Program-made: the position numbers and the translations under genes
Part shown: piece after piece, positions 15,918 through 24,851 of the stretch
Numbering within the stretch: the first letter of the stretch is position 1
Layout of the letters: each line of letters begins with the position of its first letter
Notes under the pieces: generated by a model
What the model saw: the letters and a program-made list of their open reading frames with translations, nothing else
What the model was told of the DNA's origin: nothing
Database searches by the model: none
Assembly (NCBI RefSeq): GCF_965656765.1
Contig: NZ_CBFHLV010000008.1
Coordinates: 11,241 to 75,240, forward strand
DNA length: 64,000 bases
Source: Marivita sp965656765
Lineage (GTDB): Bacteria > Pseudomonadota > Alphaproteobacteria > Rhodobacterales > Rhodobacteraceae
Reading direction: 5' to 3'

Positions 15918-18209
15918 ATGTCACGCTTTACCGCTCCGATTGCTGAACAGATCTGGGATATGAAATACCGCCTGAAAGAGGCCGATGGCACTGCGCTGGA
16001 CAGCACAGTCGAAGATACGTGGCGCAGGATTGCGCGATCCTTGGCCGAGGTCGAAGCGCAACCAAGCGTCTGGGAAGAGCGGTTTTACGGTGCGCTTGAG
16101 GATTTCAAATACCTTCCCGCCGGCCGCATCACGGCAGGTGCGGGCACGGCGCGGTCTGTGACGCTCTTCAATTGCTTTGTGATGGGCACGATCCCAGACA
16201 GCATGGGCGGCATTTTCGAGATGCTGAAAGAGGCGGCGCTGACGATGCAGCAGGGCGGCGGCATCGGGTACGATTTCAGCACGATCCGGCCCAAGGGGGC
16301 AGGGGTCAAAGGCGTGGCGGCGGATGCCTCTGGCCCGCTTTCGTTCATGGATGTTTGGGATGCGATGTGCCGCACGATCATGTCAGCGGGCTCGCGGCGC
16401 GGTGCGATGATGGCAACGATGCGCTGTGATCATCCGGATATTGAGGACTTCATCGGCGCGAAGGCCGATGCTGCACGGTTGCGCATGTTCAATCTTTCCG
16501 TACTGGTGACCGACGATTTCATGGAGGCTGTCAAGGCCGACGGGTCGTGGGAACTGGTCTTTGACGGCAAGGTGTATCGAACCGTTCAGGCGCGTGATCT
16601 TTGGAACCGGATCATGCGCGCGACATATGATTATGCCGAACCGGGCGTGATCTTTATCGATCGTATCAATCAGGCCAACAACCTGAGCTATGTCGAGACT
16701 ATCGCGGCGACGAACCCGTGCGGTGAGCAACCTTTGCCGCCCTATGGCGCGTGCCTTTTGGGATCGATCAACATGGCACGGCTGGTGACAAACCCGTTCG
16801 AGGATACCGCGGCTCTTGATCAAGATGCCCTGAATAAATTGGTCTCAACTGCCGTTCGGATGATGGACAACGTGGTCGACGCATCACGGTTTCCTCTAGA
16901 TGCGCAACGGGCGGAGGCGCAGGCGAAGCGAAGGATCGGCTTGGGCGTGACGGGTCTGGCAGATGCACTTTTGATGCTGGGCCTGCGCTATGGCTCGGAC
17001 GAGGCAGCGACGCAGACGGAAGCGTGGCTCAAGGCGATTGCGCGTGCAGCCTATCTGGCATCGGTTGATCTGGCCAAGGAAAAGGGAGCGTTCCCGCTGT
17101 TTGACGCTGACCAGTATCTTGCGACGGGCACCATGCAGATGATGGATGACGATGTGCGCGAGGCGATCCGCGAACATGGCATCCGCAACGCGCTGCTAAC
17201 CTCCATAGCGCCGACTGGGACCATCTCGCTTTATGCTGGGAACGTGTCTTCGGGAATCGAACCGGTCTTTGCCTATGCCTATACCCGCAAGGTCTTGCAG
17301 AAGGATGGCACCCGCACCGAAGAAGAGGTTGTCGATTACGCCGTCCAGATGTGGCGTGAGAAGTTCGGCGATCGGGAACTGCCCGAGTATTTCGTGAACG
17401 CCCAGACCTTAGCGCCGTTGGAGCATGTTAAGATGCAGGCCGCAGCGCAGAAATGGGTGGATTCGTCGATTTCCAAAACCATCAACTGCCCGGAGGACAT
17501 CTCATTTGAGGCGTTCAAGGACGTCTACATGGAGGCGTTCGAGACTGGTTGTAAGGGGTGCACGACCTACCGCCCGAATGATGTGACGGGGTCGGTCTTG
17601 TCGGTGTCGGAAGAGAAGAAGGTCGACGCACCAGAAGTGGTGACATCGTCTGATGAAGAGCCGCAACAGCCGCACGGCGACGTGATCTACATGTCCGAGC
17701 CTTTGGATCGCCCCAAAGCGCTGGAAGGCGCGACCTACAAGTTGAAGTGGCCGGATAGCGAGCACGCGATTTACCTGACGATCAACGATATCATCGTTGG
17801 CGGTCACCGACGCCCGTTCGAAGTGTTCATCAATTCCAAAAACATGGAGCACTTTGCCTGGACCGTGGCACTGACGCGGATGATCTCGGCCGTGTTCCGG
17901 CGCGGCGGCGATGTGTCTTTCGTCGTCGAAGAACTCAAAGCCGTTTTCGATCCACGCGGCGGTGCTTGGGTGCAGGGCAAATACATACCGTCCATCCTCG
18001 CAGCGATTGGCGGCGTGATCGAACAACACATGATTGCCATCGGGTTCCTTGCTGGCGAAGGCATGGGCCTGAAATCCGACCCGCAAGCCCAAGTGGTCAA
18101 CCTAGACACCCCACGCGGCAAGGCCTGTCCGTCCTGCGGTCAATACGACATGCGCATGGTCGAAGGCTGCATGACCTGTGGGTCATGTGGCCACAGCAAG
18201 TGTGGGTGA
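15918..18209 (+). CDS. nrdJ: Vitamin B12-dependent (class II) ribonucleotide reductase
   Basis: Reduces ribonucleotides to deoxyribonucleotides using adenosylcobalamin, in the presence or absence of oxygen. 763 aa. Visible: the N-terminal LPAGRITAGAGT, active-site loop NPCGEQPLPPYGACLLGSIN with the thiyl-radical cysteine region, the phosphate-binding TSIAPTGTISLYAGNVSSG, and a C-terminal cysteine-rich tail ACPSCGQYDMRMVEGCMTCG that serves as redox swinging arm or metal site. The start at 15918 follows AGGGGAATCGCCGAT; an in-frame upstream extension lacks similarity to the family start. Single gene. Confidence 0.96.
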   Translation: MSRFTAPIAEQIWDMKYRLKEADGTALDSTVEDTWRRIARSLAEVEAQPSVWEERFYGALEDFKYLPAGRITAGAGTARSVTLFNCFVMGTIPDSMGGIFEMLKEAALTMQQGGGIGYDFSTIRPKGAGVKGVAADASGPLSFMDVWDAMCRTIMSAGSRRGAMMATMRCDHPDIEDFIGAKADAARLRMFNLSVLVTDDFMEAVKADGSWELVFDGKVYRTVQARDLWNRIMRATYDYAEPGVIFIDRINQANNLSYVETIAATNPCGEQPLPPYGACLLGSINMARLVTNPFEDTAALDQDALNKLVSTAVRMMDNVVDASRFPLDAQRAEAQAKRRIGLGVTGLADALLMLGLRYGSDEAATQTEAWLKAIARAAYLASVDLAKEKGAFPLFDADQYLATGTMQMMDDDVREAIREHGIRNALLTSIAPTGTISLYAGNVSSGIEPVFAYAYTRKVLQKDGTRTEEEVVDYAVQMWREKFGDRELPEYFVNAQTLAPLEHVKMQAAAQKWVDSSISKTINCPEDISFEAFKDVYMEAFETGCKGCTTYRPNDVTGSVLSVSEEKKVDAPEVVTSSDEEPQQPHGDVIYMSEPLDRPKALEGATYKLKWPDSEHAIYLTINDIIVGGHRRPFEVFINSKNMEHFAWTVALTRMISAVFRRGGDVSFVVEELKAVFDPRGGAWVQGKYIPSILAAIGGVIEQHMIAIGFLAGEGMGLKSDPQAQVVNLDTPRGKACPSCGQYDMRMVEGCMTCGSCGHSKCG

Positions 18210-18493
18210 GATGGGTGTTCGGGTTATTTGTGCGCCAACGTCGCGATTGTTTTCCAACCATGTTGGGTCTTTTGGATGGAGATTGCACCGGTCGACAGCT
18301 CTTCAGTGAAACGACGCTCAGCAAGTCTGATGTCTGACTGAGCTGTTCGGTTTTCACCTAAACGCGCCATATGCATTTTTCCAAGCACCGGTTAAACTGC
18401 GGGTTCACTTACCTGCAGGTCTTTGGCGCGAAACAATAAGCGATGACGCACTGGGCAAAAGAAAAGTCGTGAGACACGTCTGAGGAATTATCT
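18210..18493. other. Gene-free spacer between nrdJ and AI-2E transporter gene
   Basis: 284 bp with no convincing gene. It contains an imperfect inverted repeat with outer arms ACAGCTC near 18296 and GAGCTGT near 18338, with a 3-nt bulge and about 30 nt between the arms. It could be the nrdJ transcript end or a small structured RNA; nothing further can be supported. Confidence 0.3.
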
Positions 18494-19549
18494 ATGAAAA
18501 CCGAAGCACGTGACCTTTTCGAACGGATCTTGCCGGTCATCGCCGTTCTGATCGTCTTTTTGCTTGGTGCATTTGCATTAAGCCCTTTTGGGCCAGCGCT
18601 GTTGTGGTCGGTTTTCGTGTCCGTTGCGCTTTATCCAATGCATCTTTGGTTAACCGAAAAGCTAGGGAAGCGCCGACTGGTCGCGACGCTTTTGATGGTG
18701 ATCGGGTTGGTTGGTGTCGTGCTGGTGCCCATGCTCTTTCTGCTGAGGTCCATCATTGCGGTCATCCCCGAACTCGCAATCGTATTGGTTGAAGACGGCA
18801 AGCTAAGCCAGTTCGGGCTCGATCTGCCAGCCAACATGCCAGCCACCTGGCACGAACTTTGGGACGGCTTGCGGGATGATTTCAACACCATCAAGCAAGT
18901 CATTGGTGATGATCTTCGACTGCTGCTGTCCTCGGTTATGCTCGAGGGACGACTGATCGGGCATTTCGTCTTGGAATTTCTGCTGGGCCTGATCCTTGCT
19001 GCCGTCATTTTGCAGAACGCCGAAGTGCTAGAACGGCGCGCGGCTAAAGCGGCGGTCAAATTGGGGGGTGGCCGGGGGCTGCAACTGGCCGAGCGTTCGG
19101 TGCTGACAATCAGATATACTGTGCTCGGTATTCTTGGGTCATCGGCAGTCCAAACGGCCATCGCGACGTTTGCCTATTGGGTCGTGGGTATTTCGAATTG
19201 GCCGCTGCTGGCGTTTGCGACCTTTTTGCTGGGACTTCTCCAAGTTGGTCCTGTGCTGATCTGGGGACCTTTGGCGCTTTGGCTTTATCTGGACGAGCAA
19301 ACCGGAATGGCGATATTTCTGACGTTATGGGGGCTATTTGCCGTTGGGTTGTCCGACAATTTTGTCAAAGCGTTGGTGGTGTCACGCGGCGCAAATTTGC
19401 CGACAACGCTTGTCTTTCTTGGCGCAATCGGAGGGTTGTTGATCTGGGGTGTGGTCGGCATCTTTTTGGGGCCAGTCATATTGGCTTTGTGTCTGGAGCT
19501 TGTCTTATGGTGGCTGGAAGACGAAGGTGACGTTACCGCCGCGAGATGA
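18494..19549 (+). CDS. AI-2E family (PerM/TqsA-type) transporter
   Basis: Inner-membrane protein of 351 aa with about 8 predicted helices: an N-terminal pair, a central amphipathic stretch (about residues 95-155), then a helical C-terminal core with FLLGLLQVGPVLIWGPLALWLY and LPTTLVFLGAIGGLLIWGVVGIFLGPV, the family signature region. Members include TqsA (AI-2 export), permeases of unknown solute and Na+/H+ antiporters, so the substrate cannot be assigned. It leads a run of three genes with the small envelope proteins downstream (47-nt gap). Confidence 0.88.
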   Translation: MKTEARDLFERILPVIAVLIVFLLGAFALSPFGPALLWSVFVSVALYPMHLWLTEKLGKRRLVATLLMVIGLVGVVLVPMLFLLRSIIAVIPELAIVLVEDGKLSQFGLDLPANMPATWHELWDGLRDDFNTIKQVIGDDLRLLLSSVMLEGRLIGHFVLEFLLGLILAAVILQNAEVLERRAAKAAVKLGGGRGLQLAERSVLTIRYTVLGILGSSAVQTAIATFAYWVVGISNWPLLAFATFLLGLLQVGPVLIWGPLALWLYLDEQTGMAIFLTLWGLFAVGLSDNFVKALVVSRGANLPTTLVFLGAIGGLLIWGVVGIFLGPVILALCLELVLWWLEDEGDVTAAR

Positions 19550-19596
19550 ATAGCGCCGAGATCGCATAGCCGCCCGACACAGCGAAAGGGAAAAAC

Positions 19597-19908
19597 ATGC
19601 CGGAAAAATCCCCGTCCCATACCCGTGACGATGTTGATCAGCAATTTCAGATCATTCGTGATGACATTACCACTCTGACGAACCTCTTGCGTGACATCGG
19701 TGAGGAAAAGGTGGGCGAAAAACGCGACGCTGCCATTGCTGAAGCTGCGGAACTTCTCGAGAAATCCCGCGCTGCAATCGACGATGGACGGCTAAGAGCG
19801 ACCCAAGCTACGGCTTCGATTGAAGATTATATTCACAAGCAACCTGTTCAATCCGCACTGATCGCACTTGGGGTTGGGTTTCTGTTTGGAATGATCACCC
19901 GTCGTTAA
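19597..19908 (+). CDS. ElaB/YqjD/DUF883-type membrane-anchored protein
   Basis: 103 aa. A long helical, charged N-terminal region (residues 10-80) is followed by a C-terminal transmembrane helix ending GVGFLFGMITRR, the layout of ElaB/YqjD proteins that tether ribosomes or respond to stress in E. coli. SD AGGGAAAA precedes the ATG. It is followed after about 10 nt by a YqjE-like gene, recreating the yqjD-yqjE order. Confidence 0.82.
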   Translation: MPEKSPSHTRDDVDQQFQIIRDDITTLTNLLRDIGEEKVGEKRDAAIAEAAELLEKSRAAIDDGRLRATQATASIEDYIHKQPVQSALIALGVGFLFGMITRR

Positions 19909-19919
19909 GGCTATATGTG

Positions 19920-20339
19920 ATGGAAAATCTTATACTGGCGTTCCTACGCTCTCAATTCGGGGATGTGCGTCGAAAGACACGGGGCGCTTTGTTGGAAGCT
20001 GCGGCCCTCGGAATGATTGGTCTTGCAACGGCACTGCTTTTCTTAAGTTTGTTTCTTTGGCTGTCCAGCGTCATGGAGCCGTGGCAGGCAGCTGCGCTTT
20101 TGTCATGCGTCGGGTTTATCGTGGCCGCTCTCCTGATGCTCTTTGGACGTACGCTTATGAGGCCGAACGAGCCTGATCCGCATGATCAAGCGATTGCGGC
20201 GCTAAAAGCTCTGGGTCTGATGCCACAAGGAACTTTGAAAGACACGGAAAACGCTCATGGAAAACCGGAGCAGGGGATAGGACTCGTTGCTGCAGCCCTT
20301 GCTGCTGGATTGATGCTTGGGCGATCTACAAAACGATAA
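19920..20339 (+). CDS. YqjE/holin-III-like small membrane protein
   Basis: 139 aa with two central transmembrane helices (ALGMIGLATALLFLSLFLWL and ALLSCVGFIVAALLMLFGRTL) and a third hydrophobic stretch at the C-terminus ending GRSTKR. The pattern matches the phage holin superfamily III/YqjE proteins that follow yqjD. A GTG at 19917 directly before the ATG is an alternative start. Function unknown; presumed envelope role together with its upstream neighbour. Confidence 0.7.
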   Translation: MENLILAFLRSQFGDVRRKTRGALLEAAALGMIGLATALLFLSLFLWLSSVMEPWQAAALLSCVGFIVAALLMLFGRTLMRPNEPDPHDQAIAALKALGLMPQGTLKDTENAHGKPEQGIGLVAAALAAGLMLGRSTKR

Positions 20340-20384
20340 GGGCGTTAGTGGACGCAGCTTAAGCAGTTTCTTTGCGAGATACCT

Positions 20385-21011
20385 CTATGCGGGGTCTGCT
20401 CTGGGAAGGAGCGTTGCAATCGGCGTGGTCAGTAGTTTTGCTTCATCCCGCAGATCGTCGAGGGTCATCGCCTCGTTGGTGACAAATGCGATGAAGAGCT
20501 GATTCAGATTGTTGAAGATTACTCGCCCCAACGCGACCGCATCAATGTCTGGTGACAGGATGCCGTTGTTTTGGAATTGCTTAACAAGGTCACCAACCTG
20601 TTGCGCCAGTTTCGCGTCCAATTCTGAATAGCGACGTCCGTTTGGAGTGTCCGGCGCTTCAATCGCCAATCCCATCGCCCGGCGCCACATTTCCTTGGTC
20701 AGGTAATTTAGGGAGTGATCGTAGTAGCAAAATGTAAGCGCGAGAAGAGCATCACCCGGATCTTTAGGAGGGTCAGCGACGAGGTTTTGACCTTCGGCCA
20801 GCACCTCTTCCACTTCCATCGCAACAGCGGCAATGAGGATGTCGCCCTTGGTGCCATAGTAGTTGTAAACGGTCCCAACCGAGACATCTGCGGCGTCGGC
20901 CAAATCTTCGATTCTGACGCGCTTATAGCCCTCTGCCCGAAATTTATGCACCGCTGCAGAAAGAATGCGTCTTTCGCGGTCAGCTTTCTGTCGTTCGCGA
21001 AGTTTCGTCAT
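20385..21011 (-). CDS. TetR family transcriptional regulator
   Basis: 208 aa. The N-terminal helix-turn-helix is clear: ILSAAVHKFRAEGYKRVRIEDLADAADVSVGTVYNYYGTKGDIL. The C-terminal ligand-binding domain (residues 60-208) is not assignable to a ligand. The start at 21011 (MTKLRERQK) gives the usual short lead before the first helix; an upstream in-frame start at 21077 would add an unlikely extension across the operator region. Divergent from the polyamine-type ABC operon, so the likely target is that operon and itself. Confidence 0.9.
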   Translation of the reverse strand: MTKLRERQKADRERRILSAAVHKFRAEGYKRVRIEDLADAADVSVGTVYNYYGTKGDILIAAVAMEVEEVLAEGQNLVADPPKDPGDALLALTFCYYDHSLNYLTKEMWRRAMGLAIEAPDTPNGRRYSELDAKLAQQVGDLVKQFQNNGILSPDIDAVALGRVIFNNLNQLFIAFVTNEAMTLDDLRDEAKLLTTPIATLLPRADPA

Positions 21012-21049
21012 GTCTGCCCTCTTGCGATTTGAGCGGTTGCGAAAATTAT

Positions 21050-21079
21050 AGTTGACTACAAAAATGAAGCCATTCAACT
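21050..21079. promoter_or_regulatory. Candidate TetR operator between divergent genes
   Basis: Inverted repeat AGTTGA (21050-21055) and TCAACT (21074-21079), matching 7 of 8 if extended by two bases, 18-bp spacer, midway between the tetR start and the ABC operon start. Position and symmetry suit a TetR-family operator; assignment is inference. Confidence 0.4.
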
Positions 21080-21137
21080 TTTTTGTTAATCAGTGCCGCA
21101 TCAGAAAGGCGCTGTCGTAAATATGGGAGCTTTGAAG

Positions 21138-22190
21138 ATGATGACACGGACATGTGCCTTTTTGGGTGGAACAGCGATGTGGCTGGTTGGCGGTGTTGCT
21201 GAGGCGCAGGAACTCAACGCGCTTGTTTGGTGCGACCACACGGACGACGCATTGATCAAGCCTTTCGAAGAAGAATTCGGTGTTACGGTCAACGTACGCG
21301 AATACGAAGGCACCGGTGCCGCTTTGGCCCTTCTTGAGCAATCTCGCCCCGGCGATTGGGATGTTCTTGTGATCGACGGGATCGACGTGTTTCGCGCAGT
21401 GGAATCAGGTCTTATGGCGCCACTGCCAGAAGACGACCTGCCGGTTGCTGATTTCTTTCCCGAGATTGTGATGGCGGAAAACAACACCCTCGATGGTGTG
21501 ACCTATGCTGTGACTGAAAAGTTCGGGTATAACACGATTTCCTATAACTCTGAGGCCGTTGATCCGGCAGACATGCAGGACCTGTCCATGGTTTGGTCAG
21601 ACAAATATGCAGGCCGGATCTCCATCTATGACTATTACCTTCCTGTGATGGGTCTTGCCGCTTTGGCAGAGGGGGTGAATACCGCTGATGTCGATGCTGC
21701 ATCGCTCGAAACCATTTCCCCGGTCCTGACGCAGATGCGATCCAGTGCCGCCTCGGTCGCCGGTGTGGTTGCCGCGCAAACGGCTTTGGCCACTGGTGAA
21801 GTTGATATCGTCGTGGGCGGTGGTGAATGGTTGACTGCGGTTCTGGCCGAAGAACAGCCGGAACTGACATGGACCATTCCCGATCAGGGGGCTGTCCGCT
21901 GGACCCAGTCCATCGGTGTTCTGGCCGACAGTGAACAGCCCGATCTTGCGCTGGAATTCGTGAAGTACATCGTCAGCCCGGAAGGCCAGGCGCGTCTCGC
22001 CACGTCCTCTTGTTTCTGGGGAATGCCTGCCAATGCGGCGGCCGGTGATATCCTGACGGATGATCAGCGCGCGGTTTTGCGGTGGGACGAACAGGAAGAC
22101 TATCTGGCGCGGACGCAGCTATATCCTGCGCCGGATACCGATCTTGATATTGAGATGCAGGACCTTTGGCTCGATAAACTCTCGCAGTGA
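21138..22190 (+). CDS. Polyamine-type ABC transporter substrate-binding protein
   Basis: Periplasmic binding protein of the PotD/PotF class. A Sec signal peptide (MMTRTCAFLGGTAMWLVGGVAEAQ) precedes mature ELNALVWCDHTDDALIKPFE. Internal features: VREYEGTGAALALLE, WDVLVIDGIDVFRAVESG, EKFGYNTISYNSEAVDP and VKYIVSPEGQARLA. The start at 21138 was chosen because GGGAG (21125-21129) lies 8 nt upstream; 21123 and 21141 are alternatives. First gene of a five-gene operon whose members overlap by 4 nt or sit 2 nt apart. Substrate unproven: polyamine or another small cationic or carboxylate compound. Confidence 0.88.
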   Translation: MMTRTCAFLGGTAMWLVGGVAEAQELNALVWCDHTDDALIKPFEEEFGVTVNVREYEGTGAALALLEQSRPGDWDVLVIDGIDVFRAVESGLMAPLPEDDLPVADFFPEIVMAENNTLDGVTYAVTEKFGYNTISYNSEAVDPADMQDLSMVWSDKYAGRISIYDYYLPVMGLAALAEGVNTADVDAASLETISPVLTQMRSSAASVAGVVAAQTALATGEVDIVVGGGEWLTAVLAEEQPELTWTIPDQGAVRWTQSIGVLADSEQPDLALEFVKYIVSPEGQARLATSSCFWGMPANAAAGDILTDDQRAVLRWDEQEDYLARTQLYPAPDTDLDIEMQDLWLDKLSQ

Positions 22191-23038
22191 ACGCTTCAGG
22201 TCATAACAAACTGGGCTGGGGTTTTGTCGCCCCAGCTCTTTTATGGACGCTTGCTTTCTTTATTGTGCCGTTCCTCGTGATGGGCGCAATGAGTTTCGCG
22301 ACGCTGGATGGGCGCAGTGTTGTCTGGGGTTTCAGTTTGGACAACTATATCGAACTGGCAACTCGCGCCTACCTCTGGCGGGCGGTGCTGGTGTCGCTTG
22401 AGATTACATTGACGGTCACAATCGTTTCGGTTGTTCTGGCGTATCCACTTGCCGCGATCATCGCCTTCCGTATCCCTCCGCGCTGGCAGCGATTGGCTCT
22501 TTTACTGGCGATCCTGCCGTTTTGGACGTCCTATGTCGTGCGGTCCTACGCATGGCTTTTGGTGCTGGCTCGCGAAGGTTTTGTGAATCAAACGCTTATG
22601 AACCTCGGCGCGATCTCGGAGCCGATCACTCTGGCCAACACGCGCTTTGCCACAGTGACGGGGTTTGTGCATTTCTTCGTCATGCTTCTGACGCTGACGA
22701 TTTACGCCAACCTTGTGCAGCTGTCCCCGAACTACCGGCGCGCGGCAATGGACCTTGGTGCAAATGCATTTCAGACATTTCGGCATGTCATCCTGCCACT
22801 GACCCTGCCGGGCATCGCAACGGGCGCGTTCCTGACATTTGTGCTGTGTATTGGCGATTACGTCACGCCACAGGTTTTGGGTGGTAATAACGAACTGACA
22901 ATACCGCAGGTCATCATGGTTCAGCTTGGTCGCCGTGCTGATTTCCCGCTGGCCTCGGCGCTGGCCATTGTGATGATGGCGATCGTGACAGTTGCCTATC
23001 TTGCCAGCGCGCGTTGGCTGAAACTGGACCGGGTGTGA
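22187..23038 (+). CDS. ABC transporter permease, PotB-like
   Basis: 283-aa inner-membrane permease with six predicted helices and the EAA loop YRRAAMDLGANAFQTFRHVILPLTLPGIATG that contacts the ATPase. GTG start overlaps the stop of the binding-protein gene (GTGA). Sequence pattern (ILPFWTSYVVRSYAW, TLPGIATGAFLTFVLCIGDYVTP) is characteristic of the PotB/spermidine-putrescine class. Confidence 0.92.
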   Translation: MNASGHNKLGWGFVAPALLWTLAFFIVPFLVMGAMSFATLDGRSVVWGFSLDNYIELATRAYLWRAVLVSLEITLTVTIVSVVLAYPLAAIIAFRIPPRWQRLALLLAILPFWTSYVVRSYAWLLVLAREGFVNQTLMNLGAISEPITLANTRFATVTGFVHFFVMLLTLTIYANLVQLSPNYRRAAMDLGANAFQTFRHVILPLTLPGIATGAFLTFVLCIGDYVTPQVLGGNNELTIPQVIMVQLGRRADFPLASALAIVMMAIVTVAYLASARWLKLDRV

Positions 23039-23040
23039 CG

Positions 23041-23811
23041 ATGCGCCTGCTTCCGTGGATTTACCTGATCTTGGCTTTTGGCTTCATATATCTGCCGGTT
23101 GGCACGCTGGTTCTGTTCTCGTTCCAAGAAGGCAGTCTACCGGTGCCGCCGTTCAACGGACCATCGATGCAGTGGTATGCCGAGATCTTGTCTGATGATG
23201 ATGTCACCGCCGCTTTGCTCAATTCGCTTTTGGTCGCGATTGGATCGTCCGCCATTGCTGTGGTTCTTGGGTTTCTAGCTGCCTACGGTTTGGCGCGCCA
23301 CGTCGTGCCGGGGTCGACGTTCATGCGTGTGCTGCTGATCGCCCCTCTGACAGTCAGCTACCTGATTGTCGGTTTGGGCCTTTTGATTGTTCTGACACGC
23401 GCCGGGTTTGGTTTGTCCCTTGCTACGGCAGGAATCGGGCATGTGGTGATCAACCTGCCACTGGCCTTTGCGATCATTTATGCGTCAATGGGCGCGCAAC
23501 ACGAAAACGCTGAACGTGCGGCTCGTGATTTAGGCGCAAGCGAAACCAAGGTGGTTCTGCTCGTGACCGCGCCGATGTTGGCGCCTGCGATTGCAGCAGC
23601 GTTCTTTCTGTCGGTCACATTGTCATGGGACGAATTCATCATCGCCTTCCTGTTGACCCGCTTTGACATCACGCTTCCGGTTGAAATCTGGTCGATGCTG
23701 CGCTCTGGATTATCGCCACGGCTTAACGCTATTGGCAGCGTTGTATTTTTGATTTCGGTTACAGCGGTTCTTATCCTTGAATTCACAGTCTTGCGGAGGC
23801 GCGGAACATGA
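23041..23811 (+). CDS. ABC transporter permease, PotC-like
   Basis: 256-aa permease partner. Six predicted helices; EAA loop AERAARDLGASETKVVLLVTAPMLAPAIAAAF; the PotC-type SWDEFIIAFLLTRFDITLPVEIW follows. ATG at 23041, 2 nt after the upstream stop; the stop overlaps the ATPase start by 4 nt. A longer start at 23014 would overlap the previous gene and was rejected. Confidence 0.92.
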   Translation: MRLLPWIYLILAFGFIYLPVGTLVLFSFQEGSLPVPPFNGPSMQWYAEILSDDDVTAALLNSLLVAIGSSAIAVVLGFLAAYGLARHVVPGSTFMRVLLIAPLTVSYLIVGLGLLIVLTRAGFGLSLATAGIGHVVINLPLAFAIIYASMGAQHENAERAARDLGASETKVVLLVTAPMLAPAIAAAFFLSVTLSWDEFIIAFLLTRFDITLPVEIWSMLRSGLSPRLNAIGSVVFLISVTAVLILEFTVLRRRGT

Positions 23812-24851
23812 CGGCCTCGGTCAAAATCGATGGTCTCAACCACTGGTTTGGAACTTTTCAGGCGTTGACCGATATCTCGCTTGAGATCGGGGCAGGGGAG
23901 TACATCACCCTGCTTGGTCCGTCTGGCTGCGGGAAGACCACGCTTCTTTCGGTGCTTGGCGGCTTCGAGCAGCCGACCCAAGGCACGGTGCATATTGGTG
24001 GGACGGATATGACCCTTGTACTGCCGGCAAAGCGTCCGACCACCACGATGTTTCAGGATTATGCTCTGTTTCCGCATATGAGTTTGCGGGACAATGTGGC
24101 TTTTGGCTTACGGATGGCGGGCATGGCAAAGGCCGAGCGGGATCGCTGTGCCGATGAAAAGCTTGATCTGGTTGGCCTTAAGGCGGCTGGACTCAAGCGG
24201 CCTCACGAGCTTTCGGGCGGGCAGCGGCAGCGCGTGGCATTGGCTCGTGCACTTGCGGTCGAACCTGAGGTTCTGTTGCTTGATGAACCGCTCGGGGCGC
24301 TTGATCTGAAACTGCGGCGTGCCATGCAGGACGAACTCAAAGATATCCAGCGGCAGGTCGGGACCACTTTTGTGCACGTGACCCATGACCAAGAAGAGGC
24401 AATGGCGATTGCCGACCGGATAGTCGTGATGAATGCAGGCCGGATTGAAGATGCCGGTCCTCCGGCGCGCGTTTACCGCGAACCTGCCACGCTGTTCGCG
24501 GCCGATTTCATGGGTGAGACGAATCATATCGCAGCACAGGTGGGTGCAAATGTCGCCGAGACAGCGCTAGGTGTATTGCCTGCGCCGAACCTCCGAACCG
24601 GTGCGGCGACAATATGCATACGGCCAGAGGCGCTGCGCCATGACGGAACTGGTCTTGCGCTTGGCGATGCAACGGTGCGCGATGCAACCTTTTTTGGGAC
24701 CCACACCCGCGCGCATGTTATCCCGATGGCCGCGCCCGATATGGAACTGGTGGCGCACCTGCCACCTGCGTCACTGCCCGAGGCGGGAACGGTTCTGTCG
24801 CTCTCGGTTCTGCCTGAGGCGATCCGCATCTACACCAAGGAGGCCCCATGA
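23808..24851 (+). CDS. ABC transporter ATP-binding protein, PotA-like
   Basis: 347 aa. Walker A GPSGCGKTT, Q-loop MFQDYALFPHM, signature LSGGQRQRVALARAL, Walker B LLLDEPLGALD, switch histidine in VTHDQEEAM; residues about 250-347 form a TOBE-type regulatory domain. Overlaps its neighbours by ATGA at both ends, so expression is coupled to the permeases and to the hydrolase downstream. Confidence 0.94.
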   Translation: MTASVKIDGLNHWFGTFQALTDISLEIGAGEYITLLGPSGCGKTTLLSVLGGFEQPTQGTVHIGGTDMTLVLPAKRPTTTMFQDYALFPHMSLRDNVAFGLRMAGMAKAERDRCADEKLDLVGLKAAGLKRPHELSGGQRQRVALARALAVEPEVLLLDEPLGALDLKLRRAMQDELKDIQRQVGTTFVHVTHDQEEAMAIADRIVVMNAGRIEDAGPPARVYREPATLFAADFMGETNHIAAQVGANVAETALGVLPAPNLRTGAATICIRPEALRHDGTGLALGDATVRDATFFGTHTRAHVIPMAAPDMELVAHLPPASLPEAGTVLSLSVLPEAIRIYTKEAP

